Shown in pieces: positions 1-10,795 of a stretch of DNA of 64,000 bases. Source of the DNA: Cyanodermella asteris (lineage: Eukaryota > Ascomycota > Lecanoromycetes > Ostropales > Stictidaceae); contig UYJD01000011.1 of assembly GCA_900618795.1 (NCBI GenBank), positions 452,751-516,750 on the forward strand, read 5' to 3'. The translations under genes were made by a program, and so were the position numbers. Below the pieces are notes generated by a model. That model saw only the letters and a program-made list of their open reading frames with translations, had not been told where the DNA came from and did not search any database. Within the stretch, counting starts at the first letter, position 1, and each line of letters starts with the position of its first letter.

Positions 1-1458
1 AGAGTGAAGAGTACAAGAAAATCAACCCCTTCGCTACTGTCCCGGCTCTGGTCGATGGCGATCTCGTCCTGACCGAGTCGAATGCCATATTGCAGTATGC
101 TGCTGACACGACTGGTGGAAAGCTCTACTACCCTGGCGACCTCAAGAAGCGTGCGGGTGTGAACCGCTGGCTCCTTTGGGAAGCTTCGGCATGGTTCCCT
201 AGGTAGGTTCACCTCGACTTCACTGCCCGGACCACTGCCCGTCACAATCCCTGCCCCGGCTGCGTCTCGCTCACGTGTCTCACTAACTCCCTCCTTCTGC
301 AGCACATACATCTATCTCGTCGAATACGTTGTCAAGCCGCTCCTCAAGGCCGAACCTGACCAAGCCACCATCGACGCCCAAGCGCCCCGTTTCCACCAAC
401 TTGCCGCCGGTCTCGAGGCAGCTCTCTCAAAACACAAATGGATCGTCGGGGACGAAATGTCAATTGCAGACATCTCCGTCGCCGCCCCAATGCACCTCTG
501 GCGCGCCCAGCGTCTGCCACTTCAGACCTACCCAAACATTCTCCGCTGGTACTCGGAAATCGAGAAGCTGCCTATTTGGCAACAGACAATGGTGCCCGTC
601 GAGAAGGCTCTGCTGCCAAACGGCTACCCAGCAGAGGCCACTCAGGTGCGTACCCGGGTGAATTACTCTCAAGACATTCCCGAAAAGCCTACCGAGCTCT
701 ACTTTTACGAGGTCGAGCACGCCCAAGACGTGCACGGCCCCGGCGACGACAACAAAGAGATTGTGGTATCTGACGGCTGGTCACGTGCTGAAACCTTCAC
801 AGTAGACAGAGAGGGCTTCTCACTGCACGACTTCAAGACCTCGTACGATGCATGGGAGGACGAGGAAGGGGTTCGGAACACATTTTACCCCGAGGTGGTG
901 GAGTTTATCAAGAAAACGACGGGTGCGAAGAGGGTGTTGGTGTTCGATCACACGATCAGGACGAAGGCGAACGAGAGCAAGAAGTTGACGGACGAGAAGA
1001 GTACCAGTCAGAGATCCCCCGTGAAACTGGTCCACTGCGACTACACAGCTGAATCAGGTCCCGTCCGAGTCAAACAGCTCCTCCCCGACGAAGCCGACGA
1101 CCTCCTGACCCGTCGCGTCGCGTTCCTGAACGTCTGGAAGCCCGTCCACAACCGCGTCGAAGAAAACCCGCTGGCCATGTGCGACGTCACTTCGAGTCCG
1201 CCGGGCGATTTCTTCAAGCTGTACCTGCGATATCGGGAGCGGACGGGCGAGAATTATGTTATGAGGTACTCGCCGCAGCACAAGTGGTATTACTTCCCAC
1301 TGATGGAGACGGATAAGGTTATTTTGTTGAAGACGTATGATTCGGAGACGGATGGGAGGGCTCGGTTTGTGGGGCATACGGCTTTTGATGATCCGAGTAG
1401 TCGGCCGGATGCAAAGACGAGGGAGAGTGTGGAGATTCGGACTATTGCTTTCTTTTGA
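1..1458 (+). CDS. GST fused to CmcJ/AsaB-like oxidoreductase (5' partial)
   Basis: Two exons are visible: <1..202 and 303..1458. The join is phase 2 (ag|gtaggt to ctgcag) and restores a Ser codon. The gene begins before the window. The first ~200 codons are a glutathione S-transferase: the end of the thioredoxin-like N-domain (ATVPALVDGD, LTESNAILQY) and the helical C-domain (EMSIADISVAAPM). Without a stop or intron the frame continues after EKALLPNGYP into about 270 residues of the CmcJ/NvfI/AsaB family. That part shows an HCDYT metal-site-like motif, FLNVWKPV, and the family tail YDSETDGRA followed by HTAFDDP. Family knowledge: GSTs conjugate or isomerise with glutathione; AsaB/CmcJ proteins are Fe/2-oxoglutarate-type hydroxylases or desaturases. 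I infer a bifunctional secondary-metabolism or detoxification enzyme. Domain calls are firm; substrate is unknown. Confidence 0.88.
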
Positions 1459-1679
1459 TTGAGCGTCGAATGAAGTCGCTGTTCAACAGCGATCACGAGA
1501 TTGCGAGAAGGCAAGAAGATTAAGTGTTGTTGTTCGCTCAATATTTCATCATCTGCAAGGATTGTAGATTGGGTCCCTGAAAGGCATTGGCCACTTGGTT
1601 TCCTACGCTCTGTCCTTGGTATACAGCGAAATACACTCATTTGTTCATTCTTCCTTTCTTATTTCGGTCTATTCCCACA

Positions 1680-2723
1680 CTACTTTGACCTGGATTCTAT
1701 AAACTCCACCACATGCTCCAAACACTCCTTCGCCGCCGGACACTTATCCCACGGAAACCCCACAAATCCATGCGGCTGTCCTGGATAAACCTTCACAACC
1801 GTCTCCGTCCCCGTAAGCATCCACTTGGTCCCCATGAAGATCGTATCATCAAAAAGCGGATCCATCGTCCCCACCGTAAACAAGGCCGGCGGCAAACTGG
1901 ACCCAAACCGTTTCAAATCCGCGTAAAAGGGACTCACTTCCGGTCGTTTCAAGAACCCGGGATCCATCTGATGTTGCGGCACAAACACGTCAATGTACTT
2001 TTTCATCACATCCCGAGGGAGAATGATCTCTTGTCCGAAATTCTTCCACGCGGGCAGTCCACTGAGGTCGTACGCTCCAAAATGCAGGATTACGCCTCTG
2101 ATCCCGAGGTAGGGTTGTGGGAGGGAGAGAAGGTGGAGGGCGGCGAGTACGGAGAGGTGACCTCCCGCGCTCTCTCCGGCGATGAATCGTAACGGTGCTC
2201 CGAAACGTTCTTCGGCATGTTGGGCTAGGTAATCCGCGACATCGTAGACGTCGTTTGGCCCCGCGGGAAACGGATGCTCCGGCGCGAGCCGGTACCCGAC
2301 GCTCACGACCGTGACCCCCGCTGTCTCGGATAGGAATTTCAGTAACGGATCGAAATCGAGTTCGGACTGGAGAACCCATCCGCCGCCGTGGACGTGCATG
2401 AACGTGCCGGCCGGCTTCTTTCCCCCTCCGTTCCCTGATGCGTCTTCCGATGTTGGCGGTGTGAATACTCGACATGGGATTTGACGATCGCTGTCCCGGG
2501 AGGGGATTTCGATGTTGGTTCCTTGCGGGAGGACGGTCCGTCCCGGAAGAGAGGTCTCGCCGTTTGCTCGCATTTCGCGGTATCTAGGAGCGCCGATCTC
2601 GTACCAGCGGGCGCCGGATTGGGTTAGGGAGGTGAGTTGAGCATTGAAGGCGTGTGTTTCGGGCGTGATGGATGAGTCGGAGACGCGAGAGAGGTCGATT
2701 TGGATGTCGCTGGTGAGAACCAT
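1680..2723 (-). CDS. HSL-type alpha/beta hydrolase (esterase/lipase)
   Basis: Intronless, 347 residues. It belongs to the hormone-sensitive-lipase-like alpha/beta hydrolase fold-3 family. HGGGW at residues 112-116 forms the oxyanion hole and GESAGG at 183-188 carries the nucleophile Ser185. Asp288 (GTMDPL) and His318 (QPHGF) complete a full catalytic triad. There is no signal peptide, so a cytosolic carboxylester hydrolase is likely; the substrate cannot be told. The ATG at 2723 is the first in frame and lies about 130 nt downstream of a TATA-like box on the same strand. The gene is divergent from the LDAH-like gene. Confidence 0.92.
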   Translation of the reverse strand: MVLTSDIQIDLSRVSDSSITPETHAFNAQLTSLTQSGARWYEIGAPRYREMRANGETSLPGRTVLPQGTNIEIPSRDSDRQIPCRVFTPPTSEDASGNGGGKKPAGTFMHVHGGGWVLQSELDFDPLLKFLSETAGVTVVSVGYRLAPEHPFPAGPNDVYDVADYLAQHAEERFGAPLRFIAGESAGGHLSVLAALHLLSLPQPYLGIRGVILHFGAYDLSGLPAWKNFGQEIILPRDVMKKYIDVFVPQHQMDPGFLKRPEVSPFYADLKRFGSSLPPALFTVGTMDPLFDDTIFMGTKWMLTGTETVVKVYPGQPHGFVGFPWDKCPAAKECLEHVVEFIESRSK

Positions 2724-3417
2724 GGTGGGCGATTGGTGGAGGGGTGGATGTCAAAGGCGATTGTACAGATATGATGATACAGATGTGTTGGATATGATAC
2801 AACAGCAGTCAAGATGATACAGTAGCTCGGTGTTTCTGGGAAGCTGAAGCTTTTATACAAGAAGGGAAGATTGCCCTCCTAATGGAAGCAGAGAGAGGAT
2901 GGGGGTTTGTTGAGACGGGGTGAGACAACACAGGTGGGGCGAGACGCCGGTGCAGGTGCGTGTTCTTTGCTCTCAACTATACCTGCTGGTCAACATGGTG
3001 GGGCGTCCAGAGCCATTTATACGCATGCGAGTTAGCAGAGCATCGCGAGGTTCGTCTTCAATTGGCATGTCGTTGTCGTCTACCTGGCCGAGGTTGAGTA
3101 TTATGTAAGTGTTGAGCTGGTCCTCTTGACCGAAGCATAACCACGAACCATGAACCAAGGCAAGCCAACATCGGAGACTGCCCGGCACCGTCCTGGAGAC
3201 TTCTTTGGCAGGCATTGAAGAGCAATTGACTTTAGCGTGAGGTTCTCTGACTCTCACATAGATATAGACTGTTGGCGTTCTGCATTGCATCGGTGTTCAA
3301 GCCCAGGATTGGGCACCTCGGACTTTAATTGAGCGCTTCGACCAGACTGAGATCCATACGAAACAATCATCAAGGCAAGAAAGGATAGATCTAGCAATTG
3401 TATCGAGCGAGCACACG
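2724..3417. other. divergent intergenic region (esterase / LDAH-like)
   Basis: This is a 694-nt spacer between two outward-facing genes. Apart from the TATA-like box it holds three short GATACA-containing copies at about 2769-2825. No RNA gene or supported ORF was seen. Confidence 0.6.
2851..2858 (-). promoter_or_regulatory. TATA-like box of the esterase gene
   Basis: On the minus strand the sequence reads TTGTATAAAA just here, about 130 nt upstream of the esterase ATG at 2723. It is the best core-promoter match in the 694-nt divergent spacer. Assignment is by position and motif only. Confidence 0.4.
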
Positions 3418-4629
3418 ATGCCGGCGGTCGACCTGACCCCACGCGCCAATGCTCAAAGCACCTACCTTCCAGGCCGCACGGGAGCTCCCCAGAATAGCCA
3501 CTACCATCTATTCTATCTTACCGGCAACCCGGGCTGCATCGCCTACTATCATTCGTTCCTAACACTCCTTCAAGAAAAGCTACTCTCAGCCAAGGAAGAC
3601 GTCTCACTCTCAATCTACGGCGAATCCTTTCCCAATTTCACCGACGAAAACCCAGCTTCGAGATCCGTCTTGAGTCTACGACAAGTGATCTCTCACGCTC
3701 AAGACCGACTCCTAAAGTACGCGCAGGCACAGCAGATAGCACTAGAACAGACGGCACCGACCAAGATCATCATTTCAGGACACAGCCTCGGCACGTATAT
3801 TGGACTGGAGATTATCCGTTGGTGGCAGGAACAGGGTCCCGACAGCCCGGCAGCGAAGTCTATTGATATTGTAGGCTATCTAGGTCTCTGGTGTACCGTC
3901 ACCTGGCTCAGAAAAAGCCCAAGCGGACGTATTGCAAATGTAATTGTTTGCAATCTCCTAATGTGAGAATAGAAGCTTACCATTCGCAGCCTCTGGTGAA
4001 CTTTCCAGGATATTTACAGGTCTTCTGTACGGCAGCGGAATATCTTGTCTGTTCGTTACCCAGAAACGTGCTTCTTCCAATTGTCAAGTGGTTTACCAAA
4101 TTCCCGGATGATTCTGCGCAGATAACCTGTGATTTTTTGAGGTCGAGACGAGGCATTCGCCAGGCATTGTTCGTCTCGCTGCCGATGCGCATTTGGTATT
4201 GACAGCTAATCATTTCAGGTATCTCGCACGAGACGAGCTGAATGAGATTGCTGAAGATCGATGGTCGGACGACATTTGGGGTACAGCAAACTCGTCCGCT
4301 AAGACACCAAAGATGGTCTTCCACTTCGGTGCAACCGATCACTGGGTGAGGCCACCGATAGTTCCCTATAGGACAACTTGCTGACTCTTTCGAGGTTGCG
4401 AACGAGGTCAGAGATGAACTGATCGGTCTGCGCGGCCGCAAAGGCACAAGCGATTCCTGGAAACCAATCATGGAAGTCGATCAGCATGGCATTCCTCATG
4501 CCTTCTGCATAAGTGGGTGGTTTTGGTAATGCATTCATGCCTGTGATCGCTGATGTGTGAATAGATCACAGTTCCCTTTCGGCATCCATTGCAACCGACC
4601 ACCTATTGGCCATACTCGAAAGCGTGTAG
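3418..4629 (+). CDS. LDAH-like lipid-droplet-associated hydrolase
   Basis: Five exons: 3418..3939, 3990..4168, 4219..4345, 4395..4512, 4565..4629. All junctions are GT-AG and frame-consistent, giving 336 aa. It matches the LDAH/C2orf43 (DUF2305) alpha/beta hydrolase family. The N-terminal LTGNPG with IAYYHSFL is the family signature (usually PGNPG...Y..F), and GHSLG at 121-125 is the nucleophile elbow (Ser123). A KSPSGR stretch matches the family's conserved middle. The last exons hold DHW and the C-terminal IPHAFCI with the catalytic His. Family members act on lipid droplets in sterol or neutral-lipid turnover, although their activity is debated. The stop codon lies only 22 nt from the stop of the convergent DCP1 gene. 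Confidence 0.85.
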
Positions 4630-4651
4630 TTGCCGTCCGACGTCGGCCACC

Positions 4652-5611
4652 TCAAAACGGGGACTGCTGGTTGGTCTTTGCATTCTGGAACAGGCCGAGA
4701 AGATGCTGTTGCTGACCGCCCAGTGCGGCGGCAGCGGGTTGGGGGTGAGCCTGTTGCAGAAATTGCTGCGGAAAAGAGTGCTGTTGGAGAGCTGCTTGAT
4801 GAGGCAGTTGCTGCTGTGCTTGGGATGGTTGGGATGGGTTGTGAAGGACGCTGGACGGCATTCCAGCCATGGCGAAGGCGTTACCGGGCGACTGGACGTA
4901 GAGCGGGTTGGGCATGTGAGCGTAGCTGTGAGGTGATTGGATGCTACCGCCTGGCGCGTTGAAGCTCGCGAGCCTCGAAGTGCCATCCTGTTGTTGCTGT
5001 TGCCCGAAAGATTGGTTAACTGGCGGTGACTGGTCGAAGGCGCCATCATGATTCTGCCCGAAGTGGTGTTGCTGGCCTTCAATCTGCCATAGCAGCCTGG
5101 CTTTCTGAGCCGTGTCCATGGCTTCCTTCAACTTCTGCGTGAACTCTTTTGGCTGATGTGCCGTGGACGAAGGTTCGGGTTCGGAGAAGATCCAGATCCC
5201 ATACACCTGTGGCTCTCCCTGCGCGTCGTCCTTCTGGAAGATGATTAGCTCGTCGGTGAACTCGACCTCGTCGTTGTGGCCCAGCTCGAAATTGAAGTTC
5301 TCCAGCCCTCGCCGATTCAGACACACAACCTTGTAGCGTGCGATCGACTCGTGATTGCCGGCCAACTGGCATATGAATATAGACCCTTCAATCCCACTCT
5401 TCTCCCATTGCTGCGATTCCGAGGCAAAAAGGTAGACGACGGAATAGTGCGCGCGGTAGACGATATTGACAACCTCGTTGTCATACCTATACAGGACGTT
5501 CAGGTTGAGGTTGCGAGTCAACGCATCTTCCTCGTCAGCAGCCGCGGCAGCTTCGAAAGCTGACGCGTTCAACGAGCCGGTGTGCTGGTGTTTGGCTTTG
5601 CGCGGTGCCAT
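4652..5611 (-). CDS. DCP1: mRNA-decapping enzyme subunit DCP1
   Basis: 319 aa from the ATG at 5611 (MAPRKAKHQ). The open frame extends further upstream to 5881, but that part is low-complexity, leader-like sequence, so this Met is preferred. Residues about 35-165 form a DCP1 EVH1-like domain (NLNVLYRYD, VYLFASES, GIEGSIFIC, FQLNRRGL-like LNRRGLENF, VYGIWIFSE). DCP1 activates the Dcp2 pyrophosphatase that removes the mRNA cap in P-bodies. The C-terminal third is Gln/Pro/Ser-rich (QQQQQD, QAQQQLPHQ), as expected for a disordered P-body protein. It is convergent with, and almost abuts, the LDAH-like gene. Confidence 0.92.
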   Translation of the reverse strand: MAPRKAKHQHTGSLNASAFEAAAAADEEDALTRNLNLNVLYRYDNEVVNIVYRAHYSVVYLFASESQQWEKSGIEGSIFICQLAGNHESIARYKVVCLNRRGLENFNFELGHNDEVEFTDELIIFQKDDAQGEPQVYGIWIFSEPEPSSTAHQPKEFTQKLKEAMDTAQKARLLWQIEGQQHHFGQNHDGAFDQSPPVNQSFGQQQQQDGTSRLASFNAPGGSIQSPHSYAHMPNPLYVQSPGNAFAMAGMPSSVLHNPSQPSQAQQQLPHQAALQQHSFPQQFLQQAHPQPAAAALGGQQQHLLGLFQNAKTNQQSPF

Positions 5612-6368
5612 GTTGGCATGTCGAGTCCAATGCGAGAGGCGGCGGTCGTGAAGTTTGTGCGAGGTGTGACAAGACAGACGACGACCTCGACGGAGCGACA
5701 GCCGACGTATGCAGCAGGAGGTGATGAGGATAAGTGTCCAACTGCGACGCCGACGGCACGAGGCTATACAGAGTGTCGATTGCTCCCAGTTGAGGAAAGA
5801 CTCGGAGCTCACTAAGTACACTACACCACATGTCGTCACCGCACGCTGAGCTTCGCGCTGCTGCAAATTCGAGAAACTCATTCGCTAGCAGATACCTGCA
5901 ACTTGTCTCCTCTACTCCCCCGTCTTCTCCAGCCCCGTACTCTACGCGTTCCTTGTGCGTGTGTCCGTTCAATGCAATCGCTTTCCTTGCCCCATCCACT
6001 GCATATTCGTGCCCCGCAGCACTGCGCCTCTCTTCGTCTAGAACCCTGTGAGCCTGGTCTCCTGCGCCGGGATACCTTGGCCACATTCCCTCGAGACCCT
6101 TGGACACTGAGTCTCTCAGTTGCTTGCGAGCGTGACCGCTGTCTCAAGCTCACGTGCCTTGAAGAATTTGGCTCCTTCTTGCTATCTGAGCTATCTCCTG
6201 CCACGTCTACGCCTTGCAGCTGTCCGTCTACTCCTGGACCAAGGGTTGTGCCTGCAAATTGCCCATTCGCTCTTACCTTCAAGCGGCGTGGTCTCTTCTT
6301 TAAATCATGCTGCCGTCCGCGGAACTTCTTCCCAGCTATCAGCGATAGCATCACCAGGTTAGCAGGAT
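5612..6368. other. divergent promoter region (DCP1 / 5-phosphatase)
   Basis: A 757-nt spacer between divergently transcribed housekeeping genes. It is pyrimidine-rich on the plus strand near the 5-phosphatase start (5900-6350), typical of a fungal leader. Several overlapping open frames lack coding character. No RNA gene was seen. Confidence 0.55.
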
Positions 6369-9283
6369 ATGGATAACTCCGAGACATCCGCCAAGCCCTC
6401 CGTGGCAGGAAGTACCTCTTCCTTGGGAATCCCCGGTGGATATCCCGACACTCTTATCGAGACGCAGACTTCGCTCAATCGGGCCGTCTGGGATCGACGG
6501 GCTGAGTACTGCCATGCCAAAACTATACGGGTCAAGGTCGGCACTTGGAATGTTGCGGCAAGCCCAGGCGTGGAGAAGGATCTGGGCGGTTGGTTCGTCC
6601 ACGGCAAAGGCGTCTCCGAAGCTCTATCGGGGCTGAACATTGAGGAAAACCAGAGTATCGAAGGCATACACGACCAGGAGTCGCGCAGCACGCCAACTCA
6701 GTCGACTTTGCCCATGAACGACCCAGGAATGCTGCCAAAAGACAAAGACATCAGCCTATATGTACTGGGACTTCAAGAAATAGTAGACGTGTCGTCCCCA
6801 GTCGAAGCAATGCGGCCCTATCACGACCGGGCTCCGTCGGAGCGGTGGAAGAGTGCTTTGTTGAACGCTTTGCCCAAGGGGTACTCCCTGATTGCAGAAC
6901 AGCAATTGGTGGGCATGTACATACTCATCTACGCCGCCCATGACGTCGCTTCGACCATATCAAATGTCAGCTGCAGATCGGTTGGCACTGGGCTGATGGG
7001 CTACATGGGCAACAAGGGAGCGACGGTGGTGAGACTTGTCATCGGCGAGACGACCAGGGTTGTCTTCATCAACAGTCATCTTTCCGCTGGTGCAGAAAAG
7101 GCCAATATGGAGCGACGCAATTGGGATGCAGCACAGGTGGTCGAACGAACACGATTTGACGCACTGGATCATGGGCACGGAGTTGTTGATGAGGTCGAGG
7201 AGACGATCGGTGATGAGGATTTCTGCTTTTGGTTCGGCGACTTGAATTACAGGCTTGCGGACCTTCCCGGGAACGATATCCGTCGTCTGCTGATGTTGCA
7301 TACCAAAGAGCAATATGAAAGGGACAAGCAAAAGGGCCAAGTTCCACAAACGGACGAGGGCAAGACAGAAACGACCGAGTCTGGAGAGACGACGACGCAG
7401 ACGCAGAATGGTGAGGTTTACGAGATCGACCCCGACCAGGACCCTTCCTCTGTACAAACTACAATCGCTTCGTTGCTTCCGCATGACGAGCTACACGACC
7501 AAATTCGAAAGAAGGCTGTGTTCAGTGACGGCTGGCAAGAGGGTAAGATCCGGTTCATGCCCACCTACAAGTACGACGTTGGCAGCGTTGGCATGTTCGA
7601 CAGCAGCGAGAAGAGAAGGGCGCCGAGTTGGTGTGATCGGATTTTGTACCGCACACGCAAACACTATGAGGAATACCAAGCCTCCAAGTCAGCAATCCAG
7701 GAGGTGAAAGCCAAGACCGACGACTCTGCAACAGAAACGCTCCCTGCGCCGGCGAGCTACGAATACGACCCGGACGAGGATGCCGAGGATCCAGTGACTG
7801 ACGAACCAGGTCATGGGCAGGATGTGACCACAAAGTCTGGATTTACCGACAGCATTGAACTGGAGTACTACACCTCACACCAACGAGTACTTTCCTCCGA
7901 CCACAAGCCTTTGAATGCTGTATTTCAGTTGACGTACCAGGCCGTCGATCCCAAGAAGAAGGCCGCAGTATATGCAGAGGTCGCTAAAGAGTTCGATCGC
8001 ATGGAGAACGAGTCCCGACCATCTTTGACAGTGGCTGTCGACACGGCCGAGGGCAAGTCCACCGACGAACTGATTGATTTTGGCGCTATCCGTTTTGACG
8101 ACGCTGCGTCCCGAACGGTCACCATTGCCAATACTGGCCGTAACTCGGCGACATTTGCCTTTACCAACGATACGCCATGGCTCCACGTTTCTTGCGACGT
8201 GGCACCAGAACAGAGCACCTCCTCGCAGGTGTCCCAGTCTGAATATCGAATCGAACCGGGCGATGCCCTCACCGCCACCGTGACGGCTCATGTCCGTAGC
8301 CCGGCAGATGTTCGTGCACTCAACGGCCAGTCCTCAACAGCGCTGGAGGATGTCCTTGTCCTACGCGTTTCTGGAGGCCGCGATCATTTCCTTACAATCC
8401 GAGCCAAGTGGCTAAAGTCCTGCTTCGGAATGTCGATGGCTCAGCTGATTCGCACGCCTGATGGAGGGATCCGTAATGCTGAGGACGTCTCAAACACGGC
8501 TCCTGTCAAGTGTTCTGCCCCGCGTGAGCTCTTCAAACTTACAGAAGCACTCGAGGCGAACTTGGAACGTGCGGTAGCAGAATGGGTAAAGATCTCCAAG
8601 TGAGTCGGAAGATGAGATGCTGACGCTTTCAGGGTATGACCGGCTATCTAAGCAAGAAGACCGCACCCTGGGACACGAACGGCTGGCCACTGGATTCGAC
8701 GACATGGATTTGGCGGGAAAGGCTCAGACATCAGGCAATTCAAAATATCCACGACGCCCTAGACAACGGACAGCAACTCGATGCCGAGATGCAACTAGAT
8801 TGCGCGCAGAAGGTCGAAATCTTCGCTGAAGTGCTGGTTCATTTCCTGGACAGTCTGGACGACGGCATCGTGACCGAGGGAGCCTGGGCGCAGATACGCA
8901 ATCTCATCGTCGACTGGGAGAAGGCTAAGAAGAAGCTCGATGACGACGCGAAAAGAGTGCAAATCCTCGAAATCATATCGGCAAGCACACCCCACAATGT
9001 TTCGTTCACGCTAATCACCGTCATGGTGAAGCGAATCGTAGCAGAAATCTCCGCAACCGCAGGACACGCAGCAGCATCCAAAGGAGACGGAGTCGGGGTC
9101 AGCGCAGATCCCAAGCACGAATCAGAAAAGAGAAAGGGCCTGCACGCGGCATACATTCAAGTCCTACAACAGGTAATGTTCCGACCGCACGAGAACAAGG
9201 TCCTCGATAAGGAGGGGAAGAAGGATGCAGCGCGCAAGGCATTGGTTTTGGAGCTCTTTATTGAAGAGGGAACGACCAACTAG
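6369..9283 (+). CDS. OCRL/INPP5B-type inositol polyphosphate 5-phosphatase
   Basis: Two exons, 6369..8585 and 8633..9283, with a 47-nt intron (tgg|gtaaag to ctttcag). A donor 14 nt downstream looks stronger (aa|gtgagt) but would create an immediate stop, so gtaaag is used. The product is 955 aa. Residues about 55-510 are the 5-phosphatase domain with every key motif: GLQEI, NKGA, FWFGDLNYR, PTYKYD, KRRAPSWCDRI, SDHKPL. An ASH domain follows (LIDFGAIRF, VTIANTGR) and then an OCRL-type RhoGAP-like domain (ELFKLTEALE, WPLDSTTWIW). Such enzymes dephosphorylate PI(4,5)P2 on endosomal or Golgi membranes. An acidic Thr/Glu-rich insert interrupts the catalytic domain near residue 330. Confidence 0.92.
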
Positions 9284-9718
9284 ACGTCCTTAAGGTTGGC
9301 TTCCTGATATTGGATCCTTAATGTTGTTGGGTATGCCTTTTGATTGAGGGAAAGGAGTCTCGCAAACGGGTCGGAGAAAAGACTGGGATACACTGCCCTC
9401 CACAGGGTTCGTCGCTGTTACCACTGTACCGTTGTATTCGGCTGTCGGCGTAGCTGCTGCAGCTTTAATCGAGCTCACACGTCACAAGACAAGCTCTTGT
9501 CATGGTAGCAGGGCCCGGACCGGGTGGACTTGTTGAAATCGTGATTGCCTGTGAGACTGTAGTGGAGCTTTGCAGCACCGAGGTCAAATTTCCTCCTCGC
9601 ATGAAGTCAGCTCGAGGCGAAACAAGCAAAAGCTGAAAGCCAGGGTCCCACGCTGTGTGTGACTTTCGTGCTGACAGATAGGGTGGCCTTGTGGTGGGCT
9701 CGTGAGAGACAAGATCGT
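9284..9718. other. convergent 3' intergenic region
   Basis: A 435-nt spacer between the 3' ends of the 5-phosphatase and cyclin H genes. It presumably holds both 3' UTRs. No other feature was seen. Confidence 0.6.
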
Positions 9719-10795
9719 TCACTTGCCTGGCTTTTGCAGTGCAGGGCCGAACGGATCCTCTACCTGGCCATTCTCGGTCTTCAATTTCTTGGAAGGATGG
9801 CCGTTTGCACCATTGGGATCAGGATCTCGCTTTTGCGCAGCGTTCAGCTCCACAAGATCGCTAGTCTCCGGGTTCGTACATAGCTTGAGTTTCTGGTTAA
9901 GCCGTTTAATTTCGGCATCTGCGGCCTGGTTGAGTTCGGCATCTTTCGCCAGCAACTTGGCGCAGCCTTTTATTTCGGCCTTGATGTCACTCTGCTGGTC
10001 ATCGGAGAGGCTCGAAAGTACACAGCGTAGGTACAAAACTGCCAGTCGCTCGTCAACGTTGAACAGAGCGCCCAGCCAGATCTGCGGCGGCGTGTAGAGG
10101 AGAAATGCGTCACTAAGCAAGGCAGACGTCTTCAGGATGTCCCTGACCTGCTGGATCGCTGCCGCGACCTTCTCTTGCCATCTCTGGCCATGTATACCCA
10201 GCATCTCGTTTTGCAGCTCTGTAGCATTGGTTACCGGAGCTTGGCCAAGGCCAATCTCCAAGAGCATCATGTAGCCTCCCTCACAAGCACGAACCGGAGT
10301 ACGAACGTCAAAGGCAAACCTATTACCCTGAGCCAATTTGAACTCCGGCGCCACAATAGCCTGCTCCTGCTTGCCCGACTTTTGTGCAAAATGCCCAAGA
10401 TCCAAGACAAGCCCGTTCGCCTTGGCCGCCAGAAACACCGCAGAAGCAACCATCTTCGACGGCGGGTACTCCATGCACGACGCCGTGATGTAGAACCGCT
10501 TCAGGAACTGCACCGCAGACGTCTTGACCGGCGTGGCGAGCGTAATCTTCAGGAAATCGATCAGGTCGATTGCCCGCTGGCAGTTCTTACGGACCAGCAG
10601 CAACTCCTCCGCGGCCGTCAGCGGCTCGATGGGGTGTTTGAGGACTGCCTCGACTCGCTTGGCAGCGGCGGAGACGTTGGCTTGCCGTGCTGCGGCGAGT
10701 GAGGCTGGGCTGAAGGACCATAGTCGATATTGGGAGGAGCTGCGGTAGACATCGTCTTCGCTCAGGAAGGTTGGGGCGGCAGTTGAGGAGCCCAT
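9719..10795 (-). CDS. cyclin H (TFIIH/CAK subunit, Ccl1-like)
   Basis: Intronless. About 358 aa from MGSSTAAPTF at 10795; an in-frame Met five codons upstream (10810) is possible. The N-terminus FLSEDDVYRSSSQYRLWSFS matches the conserved start of cyclin H/Ccl1. The cyclin box follows (LDFLKITLATPVKTSA as IDLIDFLKIT, then QFLKRFYITASCMEYPP, and FLAAKANGL). A second cyclin fold ends near DERLAVLYLRC. Cyclin H pairs with Cdk7/Kin28 in TFIIH and phosphorylates the RNA polymerase II CTD. The Lys-rich C-terminal tail (HPSKKLKTE) looks like a nuclear-localisation signal. Confidence 0.88.
   Translation of the reverse strand: MGSSTAAPTFLSEDDVYRSSSQYRLWSFSPASLAAARQANVSAAAKRVEAVLKHPIEPLTAAEELLLVRKNCQRAIDLIDFLKITLATPVKTSAVQFLKRFYITASCMEYPPSKMVASAVFLAAKANGLVLDLGHFAQKSGKQEQAIVAPEFKLAQGNRFAFDVRTPVRACEGGYMMLLEIGLGQAPVTNATELQNEMLGIHGQRWQEKVAAAIQQVRDILKTSALLSDAFLLYTPPQIWLGALFNVDERLAVLYLRCVLSSLSDDQQSDIKAEIKGCAKLLAKDAELNQAADAEIKRLNQKLKLCTNPETSDLVELNAAQKRDPDPNGANGHPSKKLKTENGQVEDPFGPALQKPGK

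Noticed and set aside
8600-8632. Stronger-looking donor aa|gtgagt in the 5-phosphatase gene
   Set aside because: Using it leads to an immediate stop after the join; the gtaaag donor at 8586 keeps the conserved RhoGAP-like domain in frame.
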